Source of the DNA: Chloroflexi bacterium HGW-Chloroflexi-10
GTDB lineage: Bacteria > Chloroflexota > Anaerolineae > Anaerolineales > Anaerolineaceae
Reading direction: 5' to 3'
NCBI GenBank assembly: GCA_002840755.1
Contig: PHBZ01000013.1
Span: 62,001 to 126,000 of the forward strand
Length of the DNA stretch: 64,000 nucleotides
The notes under the pieces were generated by a model. The model did not search any database. It was not told where the DNA came from and saw only the letters and a list, made by a program, of their open reading frames with translations. Both the position numbers and the translations under genes were made by a program. Of this stretch, positions 44,545-54,500 are shown one piece after another (the stretch's first letter is position 1; each line of letters begins with the position of its first letter).

Positions 44545-46893
44545 CTATCCCAAAATCTCCAGCTTCGCAAAGGAGGCGGCCAGTTTCTTTTTCTCCTTAA
44601 TTTCGGCAAAGAAAATTTCCAGGGTCTGGTCGCCATTGCCTTCCAGATGCACATTCAAAATCAATCCTTCGCCAAACTTGGCGTGCTGCACGCGCATACC
44701 GGCCTGGTAACGGACACCACTCACCTGCACTGCAGGGGCATCCGATTTTTGTGTAACAGCAGCCGCCGGCTTCGGCGTGAGCGCTGCATACCCGCTGCTC
44801 ACACTGCCGGAACGCTTACTCTCCCAGGTAGCGGCTTTTTTCTGGCCACTTTGTTTTTTCTGCGGCTGTTCCCAATCTTCAAAGAACGACTCGTTGCCGC
44901 CGCGTTTGCTTTCCCAACGCTGGCTGGCCCGGCTGCTATGCCCGTTACTGCGCCCGCCAAATGAATGTCCCGATTGCTGTAATACCAGTTCATCCGGAAC
45001 ATCCTTCAGGAAACGCGAGGGAAGCTGCCCCTCGTAAGAACCGTAATTGTTGCGTCGTTCGGCGCGCACCAGGTAGAGCAAATTGCGTGCCCGGGTAATG
45101 CCCACATAAAAGAGGCGCCGTTCTTCGGCCATTTCTTCTTCATCTTCAAATGAACGGCTGTGCGGCAGGGTGCCGTCATCCAGCCCAATAATAAACACCT
45201 GATCAAATTCCAGGCCCTTGGCCGCATGCAGGGTTAATAAGGTCGGCGCTTCTGCTTTCTCCGGCACAGTGTCCTGATCGGAAACCAGCGCTAGGTTCTC
45301 CAGCATCGCCGTCAATCCCTGCTCCTGGAAATCAAATGCCTGACGGCGCAGTTCCTGCACGTTCGCCCAGCGGTCAATGCTCTCTTCTTCGGAAGCGTCG
45401 CTCAAAAATTCCTGATATTCCACATCCAGTAAAATCCGGTCAAACAGATCTGGTAGCGCTATACCCTGCGTTGCTGCATCAATCCAGCCAGCCAGCAAAC
45501 GCGCAAATTTCCACAATGGTTGGGCGCTGCGGTCCAGTTCCACCCAGTAGGAAGATTGGTTGCCGCGTTCCGCCAGTTCCAGCAGCACCGCGCTCATACT
45601 TACATCTGCCAAGCGCGCCACTTCGGCCAGCTTGTCGACTGCCTTATCGCCAATCTTGCGTGGCGGCACATTAATCACCCGGCGCAAGCCCATTTCATCC
45701 TTCGGGTTATGCACCAGACGCAAATAAGCGATCACATCCCTCACCTCACGTCGGCCGTAAAAGCGTTGAGCGCCCACTAACCGGTAAGGTATTCCCGCCT
45801 TCATGAAGGCTTCCTCCAGCATGCGTGACTGTGCGTTCATGCGATACATCACTGCAAAAGAGCCAGCCTGCACCCCATTGCGCAGTTCCGCCTGAATGGT
45901 ACGCACCACATAATCGGCCTCATCGCGGTCGTCCTCGGCGTTGTAAAAGCGTGCTAGGTCGCCGCTTTGTCGCTGGGTAAACAGAGCCTTGGGCGTGCGG
46001 TACTTGTTACGGTCGATCACCGCGCGCGCTACATCCAGCACCACCTGGGTGGAGCGGTAATTCTCTTCCAGTAAAATTTTCTGGCTGTTTTTATTGTCTT
46101 CTTCAAAGCGCAGCACATTGCGGTAATCCGCGCCGCGCCAGCGGTAAATCGATTGGTCTTCATCCCCCACCACGAACAGGTTATTGTGCACACTGGCAAA
46201 CAGCTTCACTAGTTCGTACTGGATCTGGTTGGTATCCTGAAACTCATCCACCAGCACATATTCAAAACGGCCGGCATATTTCTGTCGCACTTCGGGCTCG
46301 TTGTAAAGCAAATGTAACGCCAGCAGCAGCAGATCATCAAAATCTACAGCATTACTGGCCCGCAGACCCTTTTCGTAGCGCTCATAAATATCCCGAATGG
46401 TCTGATCCCGCGAGGTCTTGATCAGGTATTCCTTGGGCACAATCATCTCATTTTTGGCGCGTGAAATAGCCGATTGAACCGGGCCGGGGCGGTAGAGCTT
46501 ATCATTCAGATTCATGTCCTGAATGATCGTTTTGATCAGGCCTACCTGGTCATCCACATCATAAATCACAAAATTATTGTCAACCGGCAGATACTGGGCC
46601 TCACGCCGCAGGATCTTGGCGCAAATCGAGTGAAACGTTCCCAACCACACGTCATCTGCGCGCTGGTCGAGCATCTTTTCCAGGCGCGACTTCATCTCTT
46701 TGGCAGCCTTGTTGGTAAAGGTCACCGCCAGGATGCTGTAAGGCCGTACCCCCAGGTCACGGATCAGATAGGCGATGCGCTGGGTGAGCACCCGCGTCTT
46801 ACCCGAGCCAGGCCCGGCCAGCACCAGTGTGGCGCCGCTTTCCGCAGTTACCGCGCTGTATTGTTGTTGGTTGAGAGAACTGAGTTGGTTCAT
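44545..46893 (-). CDS. pcrA: UvrD/PcrA-type DNA helicase
   Basis: 782 residues from ATG 46893. Superfamily 1A motifs: Walker A LAGPGSGKTRVLT, motif Ia AVTFTNKAAKEM, motif II VDEFQDTN, motif III FVVGDEDQSIYRWRGAD, motif IV ENYRST, motif V TLHAAKGLEFDQVFI and motif VI EERRLFYVGITRA. The C-terminal 150 residues are a Ser/Gln-rich linker and a PcrA-type Tudor-like domain (GMRVQHAKFGEGLILNVHLE) that contacts RNA polymerase. It unwinds DNA in repair. The start is chosen because the -10 TACAAT lies nine bases upstream, so the mRNA would be nearly leaderless; ATG 46920 is an alternative. Confidence 0.95.
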   Translation of the reverse strand: MNQLSSLNQQQYSAVTAESGATLVLAGPGSGKTRVLTQRIAYLIRDLGVRPYSILAVTFTNKAAKEMKSRLEKMLDQRADDVWLGTFHSICAKILRREAQYLPVDNNFVIYDVDDQVGLIKTIIQDMNLNDKLYRPGPVQSAISRAKNEMIVPKEYLIKTSRDQTIRDIYERYEKGLRASNAVDFDDLLLLALHLLYNEPEVRQKYAGRFEYVLVDEFQDTNQIQYELVKLFASVHNNLFVVGDEDQSIYRWRGADYRNVLRFEEDNKNSQKILLEENYRSTQVVLDVARAVIDRNKYRTPKALFTQRQSGDLARFYNAEDDRDEADYVVRTIQAELRNGVQAGSFAVMYRMNAQSRMLEEAFMKAGIPYRLVGAQRFYGRREVRDVIAYLRLVHNPKDEMGLRRVINVPPRKIGDKAVDKLAEVARLADVSMSAVLLELAERGNQSSYWVELDRSAQPLWKFARLLAGWIDAATQGIALPDLFDRILLDVEYQEFLSDASEEESIDRWANVQELRRQAFDFQEQGLTAMLENLALVSDQDTVPEKAEAPTLLTLHAAKGLEFDQVFIIGLDDGTLPHSRSFEDEEEMAEERRLFYVGITRARNLLYLVRAERRNNYGSYEGQLPSRFLKDVPDELVLQQSGHSFGGRSNGHSSRASQRWESKRGGNESFFEDWEQPQKKQSGQKKAATWESKRSGSVSSGYAALTPKPAAAVTQKSDAPAVQVSGVRYQAGMRVQHAKFGEGLILNVHLEGNGDQTLEIFFAEIKEKKKLAASFAKLEILG

Positions 46894-46902
46894 ACGGCAG
46901 GG

Positions 46903-46932
46903 ATTGTACCCGTTGATCATAGCCTCTGTCAA
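46903..46932 (-). promoter_or_regulatory. Near-leaderless promoter of pcrA
   Basis: On the minus strand TTGACA (46932-46927), 18 bases, TACAAT (46908-46903), then nine bases to the ATG. Transcription would start one to three bases before the start codon. Confidence 0.65.
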
Positions 46933-46943
46933 CGGCACGGCCA

Positions 46944-47032
46944 GGAATCCGGGATTAGGAAATCGGAATTGGAAGGCGGGTCGCTGTTTCCTGATAACTG
47001 CTTCCTGACAACTGATAACTGCTTCCTGATCC
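46944..47032. repeat. Dispersed repeats upstream of pcrA
   Basis: GGAATCCGGGATTAGGAAAT-type sequence (46947-46966) is the repeat in reverse orientation, followed by three copies of CTGCTTCCTGA / CTGATAACTG-like units (46986-47030). Confidence 0.55.
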
Positions 47033-47491
47033 CTCTTTTAACCAAAACATAACATAACCTTAATCCCGGTGTAAAAACAAACTACCCTTTATCCTTTACA
47101 ATGAACCCTGTGATCAGATATTGCGTAAAAATACCATAAAAATGTCATAAAAAACTCATGAATTTCATTAACAGTTCTGTAAACAGGTATGCTACAATAC
47201 CATTGGAGGGAAGCGCAAGAAACATCCCTATCAACATACATACTATTTGCTCCATACAATTGATTTAACCCCACCCCATGCTTTCGTGAACACGGAAGCA
47301 TCCTTTATCTCTATTCCTGCCTACTCTGGCAATAAAATTCTTTTTCAAGGAGGAAAAAGCCAATATTTAAACTTCGTCAAACGTTGCGACATGCCGCGGA
47401 ATCCTCATAAAACCAACCGCGCCGTCACAATGCAGGCTTTTAAGGGAGGGTAAAAGCCGCCGAAATATCCTATTTTTTGGAGATGGAATTA
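47033..47491 (+). promoter_or_regulatory. Promoter and long leader of nuclease gene 1 (copy A)
   Basis: TTAACA (47168-47173), 19 bases, TACAAT (47193-47198); the same arrangement precedes nuclease gene 2. The leader is about 285 bases. Blocks shared with copy B: ACGCAAGAA-like GCGCAAGAA with flanking GGGA/TCCC (47208-47229), CTATCAAC (47228-47235) and CTTTCGTGAACACGGAAGCA (47281-47300). A hairpin GGCTTTTA/TAAAAGCC (47435-47442 and 47451-47458) shows AGGGAGGG in its loop. No known riboswitch class matches. Confidence 0.6.
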
Positions 47492-50400
47492 ATGAATAAA
47501 AAACAAAGTTTTCTGAATATTCTTTTGATCGGCTCTCTGCTGATCTCTGCTCTGGCGTTTGTTCAGCCACAGCAGGTTGTCAAAGCATATACAACCGATA
47601 GTACTGTATTTATCAATGAAATTCATTATGATGACGGAAGTACTGATGCAAATGAAGGTGTTGAAATCGCCGGTCCTGCAGGCACTAACCTTGCCGGTTG
47701 GGCCCTGGTTCCCTATAACGGAAGTGGTGGTGCGACCTACTCAATCACTCCACTCAGTGGAACAATAACAAATCAACAAAATGGTTATGGCACTTTGTTC
47801 TTTGCCATTTCGGGCCTTCAGAATGGGGCACCAGATGGTATTGCTCTAGTAAATACCAGCAATACTGTTGTGATGTTCTTAAGTTATGAAGGAAGCTTTG
47901 CCGCCACTAGTGGAGCAGCAAGTGGGTTAACCAGCACAGACATAGGCGTTAGCGAAGCTGGAACCGAAGCAGATGGTCTATCCTTGCAACTTTCCGGCAC
48001 TGGTGATTCCTATACCGATTTCAACTGGCAAGCAGTTTCCACTGCAACTTCCAATGCTGTGAACAATGGTCAGACTTTCGGTACCGTCAACCAACCCATC
48101 GTCCCCACCTGCCCGGCCAGCATCACCGCCGTAGTAGGCGCTGCTGCCTCTGACACCTTCTCCGCCGTCGATCCGGACGGCATCGTCACCAGCACGGCCA
48201 TCACCAGCGCAGCCGTGACCGGCATCAGCCTGACCGGCGTCACTGCCGCCGCCGCCAACGGTGAAAGCCTGAGCGGCACACTCTCCATTGCCGATACCGT
48301 TGCCGCCGGCAGCTACAATGTCGAGATCACCTTCACCAACACCGACACCCCCACCCCGCAGACTGCCGCCTGTACCGTCCCGGTCAATGTGGTTACTTCC
48401 GAGCCTATCGTTCCCACGTGCCCGGCCAGTATCTCCACCCCGTTTGGTATAGCCGCCTCAGATAGCTTCTCTGCAAGTGATGCGGATGGCATAGTCACCG
48501 GCGCGGTCATCACTAGCACCCTTGTGACTGGCATCACCCTGACCGCTGTCACTGCCGCCGCCGCCAACGGCGCAAGCCTGAGCGGCACACTCTCCATCGC
48601 CGATACCGTTGCCGCCGGCAGCTACAACGTTGAAATCACCTTCACCAATACCGATACTCCCACCGCGCAAACCGCTGCCTGTACTGTTCCGGTGACCGTT
48701 GTGAATGAACCCATCGTTCCCACTTGCCCGGCCAGTATCTCCGCCTTTACAGGTACAGCCGCAAGTGGCAATTTTTCTGCAAGTGACGCCGACGGTACCG
48801 TTACCAGCGCGGCTATCACCAGCACTGCCGTGCCCGGCATCACCCTGTCCGGTGTTACAGCTGCCTCAGGTACCGGCGCAAGCCTGAGTGGGACACTCTC
48901 GATTGCAGACACCACTGCAGCCGGAGGTTATAGTGTTGTCATTCAATTCACCAATACAGACACCCCCACCGCACAGACCGCCACCTGCACCGTTCCGGTG
49001 ACCGTTGTAAATATAACCCGAATTCATGATATCCAGGGCAACGGCGCCAGCAGTCCCCTGGTTGGCACTACTGTAACCGTCAGTGGTATCGTGACCGCTG
49101 ATTTCCAGGCCTCGACCAGCGGCTTTAATGGCTATTATTTACAGGAACCGGACAGTGATGCGGATGCTGATCCTGCCACCTCGGAAGGTGTCTTTGTATA
49201 TAATACTTCTAATGCCGTTTCAGTAGGTGATAAAGTTCGATTCACATCCACAGTTACAGAATTTAACGGTCTGACCGAACTGACCACCGTCAGCGCTTTT
49301 TCCCTTATCAGTTCCGGGAATCCTCTCCCAACTGCTGCAACAGTTACCTTACCGCTTACAACCGCGACCGATTTCGAAAAGTATGAAGGCATGCTCGTTG
49401 CCTTCCCGCAGGATCTGGTCATTTCAGAATATTTCAATTTCGACCGCTATGGCGAAATCGTTCTGACCACCAGCCGCTACCTGACCCCCACCGCGCAGTA
49501 TGAACCCGGCTCACCGGAAGCATTGGCTGCCATGGACAATTTCTTGTTGAATTCAATTACCGTGGATGATGGCCGTACTTCTCAAAACGCTGATCCGGCC
49601 TACCACCCCAATGGTGCTATTTTTGATCTGACCAACCTGTTCCGCGGTGGTGATACGGTTAAAAACGTAACCGGTATTATGGATTATCGCAACAGCGCCT
49701 TTAAAATTCAACCCACTCAGGGTGCTGATTACACTCCTGCCAACCCGCGCACCGCTACCCCGGAAGATGTCGGCGGCACTCTCAAAGTCGCCAGCTTTAA
49801 CGTTCTCAACTACTTCACCACACTCAACAGCCGCGGCGCCAATACCGCCGAAGAATTTGCCCGCCAGCGCGCCAAAATCATTGCCGCCATTAGTGCGATC
49901 GACGCCGATGTAGTCGGTTTGATGGAAATTGAAAATAATACAGCCGCTATCCAGGATTTGGTCAACGGTCTGAATACGGCAACAGCCGCCGGCACTTATG
50001 CCTACATCGATACCGGTCCCATCGGTACTGACGAAATCAAAGTAGCCATGATCTACCAGCCGGCCAGCGTAACCCCGCAGGGTGAATATGCTCTTCTGGA
50101 TTCCAGTGTGGACCCCGACTTCGACTCCAGCTCAAACCGCCCTATGCTGACCCAAAGCTTCCAGATCAGCAATGGCAAAATTTTCACCGTTGCAGTCAAC
50201 CACCTTAAATCCAAAGGTTCCGCATGTACTGGCGACCCCGATCTGGGGGATGGCGCCGGTAACTGTAACCTCACTCGTACAGCCGCTGCCCAGACCATCG
50301 TGGATTGGCTGGAAACTGACCCAACCGGTAGCGGCAGTAGCAATTACCTGATCATCGGCGACCTGAATGCTTATGACAAGGAAGACCCGATTGACGCCAT

Positions 50401-51040
50401 TAAAGCCGGCGCGGATGACATCGCCGGCACTGCTGACGATTATACCGATTTGATCTTCACCCATATTGGCGAGAATGCTTACTCTTACGTCTTTGATGGC
50501 CAGACCGGTTATCTCGACCATGCCCTTGCCAGTGCAGGTCTGACTCCCCAGGTCTCGGATGTCACCATCTGGCACATCAACTCCGATGAACCCGACCTGA
50601 TCGACTACGATATGACCTATAAAGCTGATGCTCAGGACGCCATCTACGCCCCGGATGCCTACCGCGCTTCGGATCACGACCCGGTCATCATCGGTCTGAA
50701 TCTTAATGATGCTCCTGTTGCTGTTGATGACAGCTATGCTGTGGATGAAACCCGTCAACTAACCGTTGGCGGCAGGGGTGTACTCGCCAACGACACCGAT
50801 GCTGAAGGTGATACGCTTTTTGCCGAACTGGTAACCTCCACAGCCCACGGCACATTAAGCCTGCACCCGGGTGGTTCCTTTACTTACACCCCCGATGACA
50901 ATTTCAGCGGGATAGACACCTTTACCTATAAAGCTACTGACGGAACAGCTTATAGCAATATTGCCACCGTCACCATTAACGTCCCCACCATCCCAGTCAC
51001 CGGCGGAACAACCATCTACTTACCATTTATCCTCCGCTAA
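47492..51040 (+). CDS. Giant secreted nuclease 1 (ExeM/NucH type) with C-terminal LPFILR
   Basis: 1182 residues from ATG 47492, nine bases after GGAG. A signal peptide (about 1-31) is followed by a lamin-tail-like domain (about 35-195), three Ig-like repeats of about 100 residues (each starts PTCPASI, about 205-505), an OB-type domain (DIQGNGASSPLVGTTVTVSG, about 513-620), an EEP-fold nuclease (about 763-1070) and a cadherin-like domain. The EEP core has SFNVLNYF, the Glu in GLMEIENN, the His in AVNHLKSKG, IGDLNAYD, and the final SDHDPV. It ends PVTGGTTIYLPFILR. ExeM-type enzymes are extracellular DNases; a role in digesting extracellular DNA for food or biofilm control fits. Confidence 0.88.
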   Translation: MNKKQSFLNILLIGSLLISALAFVQPQQVVKAYTTDSTVFINEIHYDDGSTDANEGVEIAGPAGTNLAGWALVPYNGSGGATYSITPLSGTITNQQNGYGTLFFAISGLQNGAPDGIALVNTSNTVVMFLSYEGSFAATSGAASGLTSTDIGVSEAGTEADGLSLQLSGTGDSYTDFNWQAVSTATSNAVNNGQTFGTVNQPIVPTCPASITAVVGAAASDTFSAVDPDGIVTSTAITSAAVTGISLTGVTAAAANGESLSGTLSIADTVAAGSYNVEITFTNTDTPTPQTAACTVPVNVVTSEPIVPTCPASISTPFGIAASDSFSASDADGIVTGAVITSTLVTGITLTAVTAAAANGASLSGTLSIADTVAAGSYNVEITFTNTDTPTAQTAACTVPVTVVNEPIVPTCPASISAFTGTAASGNFSASDADGTVTSAAITSTAVPGITLSGVTAASGTGASLSGTLSIADTTAAGGYSVVIQFTNTDTPTAQTATCTVPVTVVNITRIHDIQGNGASSPLVGTTVTVSGIVTADFQASTSGFNGYYLQEPDSDADADPATSEGVFVYNTSNAVSVGDKVRFTSTVTEFNGLTELTTVSAFSLISSGNPLPTAATVTLPLTTATDFEKYEGMLVAFPQDLVISEYFNFDRYGEIVLTTSRYLTPTAQYEPGSPEALAAMDNFLLNSITVDDGRTSQNADPAYHPNGAIFDLTNLFRGGDTVKNVTGIMDYRNSAFKIQPTQGADYTPANPRTATPEDVGGTLKVASFNVLNYFTTLNSRGANTAEEFARQRAKIIAAISAIDADVVGLMEIENNTAAIQDLVNGLNTATAAGTYAYIDTGPIGTDEIKVAMIYQPASVTPQGEYALLDSSVDPDFDSSSNRPMLTQSFQISNGKIFTVAVNHLKSKGSACTGDPDLGDGAGNCNLTRTAAAQTIVDWLETDPTGSGSSNYLIIGDLNAYDKEDPIDAIKAGADDIAGTADDYTDLIFTHIGENAYSYVFDGQTGYLDHALASAGLTPQVSDVTIWHINSDEPDLIDYDMTYKADAQDAIYAPDAYRASDHDPVIIGLNLNDAPVAVDDSYAVDETRQLTVGGRGVLANDTDAEGDTLFAELVTSTAHGTLSLHPGGSFTYTPDDNFSGIDTFTYKATDGTAYSNIATVTINVPTIPVTGGTTIYLPFILR

Positions 51041-51056
51041 ACATCCCTTTCTTACC

Positions 51057-51089
51057 AAAACCGGTTCCTCTCTCGAGGAACCGGTTTTT
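51057..51089 (+). terminator. Terminator after nuclease gene 1
   Basis: AACCGGTTCCTC (51059-51070) pairs with GAGGAACCGGTT (51075-51086), then TTTC. The same design follows nuclease gene 2. Confidence 0.9.
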
Positions 51090-51104
51090 CTTTGCCCACT
51101 CCCC

Positions 51105-51193
51105 TCACTCATTACTCATTACTGTTCTTTTCCCAATTCCTGATTCCAAATTCCTATTTCCTACTCCCCCAAATCAAAATACTCCCCAATTTT
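51105..51193 (+). repeat. Dispersed repeats between the nuclease genes
   Basis: ACTCATTACTCATTACTG (51107-51124), AATTCCTGATTCC (51135-51147) with the related AATTCCTATTTCC (51149-51161), and CTCCCCAATTTT (51182-51193). Confidence 0.6.
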
Positions 51194-51519
51194 ATTAACC
51201 CTTCTTCAGACAGCTATGCTAGAATACCTATGGGGAAACGCAAGAACCGTCCCTGTCAACTTTAACCTACACCCGTTATTTCACAAATTACCCAACCTCA
51301 CCCTGAACTTTCGTAAACACGGAAGCATCATTATCTGTATGCGCGCCGCATCGGCATGCATTTTTCTAAAGGAGGGAATCTCACACACTCAATTTAATGT
51401 ACTGCAAAATTTCGGCTATCCGGCATAACAAAGACGACACCCCGAAACAATTGTCCGTTTTAGCTTTTCCAGGAGGAAAAGCCGTTAAGTTGTAGTTTTT
51501 TTTTGGAGGGAAATTTTCA
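51194..51519 (+). promoter_or_regulatory. Promoter and long leader of nuclease gene 2 (copy B)
   Basis: TTAACC (51195-51200), 19 bases, TAGAAT (51220-51225). Blocks shared with copy A: TATGCTAGAATACC (51215-51228), ACGCAAGAA with GGGA/TCCC (51233-51253), CTGTCAAC (51253-51260), CTTTCGTAAACACGGAAGCA (51308-51327) and TTATCT. A hairpin GCTTTTCC/GGAAAAGC (51463-51470 and 51475-51482) shows AGGA in its loop. Sequence between blocks has drifted, so the blocks look selected. Confidence 0.6.
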
Positions 51520-54500
51520 ATGAAGACAACCAGTGTATTATGGCGTATGCTGATCATAATAGCATTGATCGTCACTGTATTCAACTTGGGGGTAACCACT
51601 GCGCAAGCCCAACCACTTGAAAATAGCACGTATCATGCATTGTCCGGTGGCGCATTCGCCCAGGATTGGTCCAACGCAAACCTTATTACAGTTGATAATG
51701 ATTGGTCGGGAGTACCCGGCATCCAAGGTTTTCGCGGAGTGGAATTAACTGGTACTGCAGGCGCAGACCCACAAACGATTTTAGTTTCCGACACATCTGG
51801 TGTCATACATGTGGCCCCCAATCGGTTGAATCCGGGAATAGAAACTACCGGAGGAGTTGGTGAACTTGCTATTGCAAATCCGGTCGTTGCATTACAGGGA
51901 TCAGGAACAGCTGATGCACCATACCTGAAATTTTATGTAGATTCAACCAATTGCACCGATATCAAAGTGGCCTATAATGTCCGCGATGTGGACCCTTCAG
52001 CAGATAACGCAGTGCAACAAGTCGCTTTGCATTTTCGCACAGGCGGCGCTGGTGATTTCACCAACGTGCCGGCAGCTTATATAGCCGATGCTACCACAGG
52101 ACCCGGATTAGCCACGTTGGTCACACCGATCGATGTTACCCTGCCTGAAGCAGCAAACAACCAACCCTTTCTGGAAATCCGTGTCATGACAACCAATGCC
52201 ATTGGTACCGATGAATGGGCTGGCATTGACGACATTAACATATCCGGCACCTGCGGCGGCGCGACGAATGAACCTATCCTCCCCACCTGCCCGGCCAGTA
52301 TCAGCACAACACATGGCATTGCTGCCAGTGGTGATTTCTCTGCAGCCGATCCGGACAGCACCCTTGACGACCCTGAAATCACCAACACACCCTCAATAAC
52401 TGGCATCAGCCTCACCGATGTTCTCAAAAGTGGCGGCAATCTATCCGGCAAACTGTACGTGGACGCTGATACACCAATCGGTGCATACGAGGTTGAAATC
52501 AAATTTACCAACACCGATGCCACCCCCCAGGAGGCCGCCTGTACCGTCCCGGTAACCGTCTTTGCACCGACCTGCACTGCCGACGACATCACCAAAATCG
52601 GCGCTATCCAGGGCAGCGGCACCAGCGCAGCCATCACTGATGTTGTTACAGTCAAAGGCGTGGTTATCAGTGACAACGAAGGCGCATACCCGCAACTGCG
52701 CGGTTTTTATGTTCAGGATAGCGGCGACGGCGACGAAACCACATCGGACGGCATCTTTGTCTACAATAACAGCAACAACAGCGTTGCCCTGGGTGATGTT
52801 GTTCAGGTAATCGGAACGCCCGCCGAATATCTGGGTCAAACCCAACTCGGCTCGGTAACATCAATTGAAATCTGCACCGCTACAGCCGCCATCACCCCCG
52901 TAGATCTCAATCTGCCCTTTGCTTCTGCGGACTACCTGGAGCGCTTTGAGGGCATGCTGGTACGTTTCCCGCAGACTCTATATGTGACCGAACATTACCA
53001 GCTTGGCCGCTTTGGACAGGTTACCCTTTCCGGCAGCAACCGTCTGAACCAGCCCACTCATATTGCCTTACCGGGTGTAGATGCACTCGCTCTGCAAGCC
53101 CAGAACGACCTCAACCGCATCATTGTCGATGATTCCACCAATGATCAAAATCACGATCCAATACTGTTTGGCATGAATGGCAATCCCCTCACCGCTGCCA
53201 ACACCTTGCGCGGCGGCGATACAGCCGTCAACATAGTCGGCGTGCTGACCTACACTGGGGGCGGTCACAGCGCCAGCCCGAATGCCTATCGTGTACGCCC
53301 TTTAAATGCCTTAACCGGATCGATCAACTTTGTCAGTACTAATCCCCGTCCCGCCGATGCGCCGCCGCTTACAGCCGGGAACATTCGCGTGACCGCTATA
53401 AATCTGTTGAACTTCTTTAATACCCTGGATGATAACGATGATCTCACACCAGGGTGTTTCCCGGGTATGACCGAAGAAGACTGCCGCGGTGCGGATAGCG
53501 ACACGGAATTTGTTCGCCAATGGACAAAAACCGTAGAAACCATTGTCGGTACCCAGGCCGATATCATCGGCATCATGGAAATCGAAAATGATGGTTACGG
53601 TCCAGAAAGCGCTATTCAGTTCCTCATCGATAAACTCAATGCGGCCACCAGCGCCAGCACATACGCCTTCATTGATGCGGATACCCTTACTGGTGAAACC
53701 AATGTGTTGGGCACCGATGCCATCAAAGTAGGCATGCTCTACAAACCCGCAAAAGTTACCCCGGTAGGTACAACAGCAGTGCTTAATTCCACACAATTTG
53801 TTAACGGCGGCGACAGTGAAAAATCCAGCGCTTGTGATGACGTAGACGCCCTGGATGGTCAGAGCAATTGCAATATTGTGCGCACCAATGCGGCCAATGT
53901 TCTGGCGCGTTGGTTAGCCAGTGATCCCACCGGCACCGCTCAGGCGGACGCCCTCATCGTGGGTGACTTAAATTCCTATGCGATGGAAGATCCCATTCGT
54001 GCCCTTCAAGCGCTTGGCTACACCAACCTGATCCGGCACTTCGCTGGAGATGCTGCTTATTCTTACGTTTTTGATGGACAATGGGGCTATCTCGATCACG
54101 CTCTCGGGACCCCCAAATTAACCAGCCAGGTAAGCAGCGTCACCGAATGGCACATCAATTCAGATGAACCTGCAGTATTGGACTACAATACCGAGTTCAA
54201 GAGTGCAGCTCAACTCGTCAGCCTGTACGCTCCGGACGAATTCCGTATGTCCGACCATGATCCGCTATTGATCGATATCGATCTCAGTCTGGCCCCGGAA
54301 GCTGCGGATCAAATCATCGATATTAACGAAGATACAGCCGAAGAAATTACCCTGAAGGCTGTCAGCCTTAACAATGCTGCGGCTTTTTCCTACACGATCG
54401 TATCCGCTCCTTTGCACGGTACGCTTTCAGCCATTGCTGGCGATAAAGTGATCTACACCCCCAATGCCGACTTTAATGGCACAGATACGTTCACCTTTAA

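Noticed and set aside
47168..47470. Cyclic di-GMP riboswitch before nuclease gene 1
   Set aside because: CGCAAG resembles part of the GEMM core, but the remaining conserved blocks and their order are missing in both leaders.
50132..50758. Long minus-strand frames inside the nuclease genes
   Set aside because: They arise from the biased codon use of the repeat-rich genes and have no start signals.
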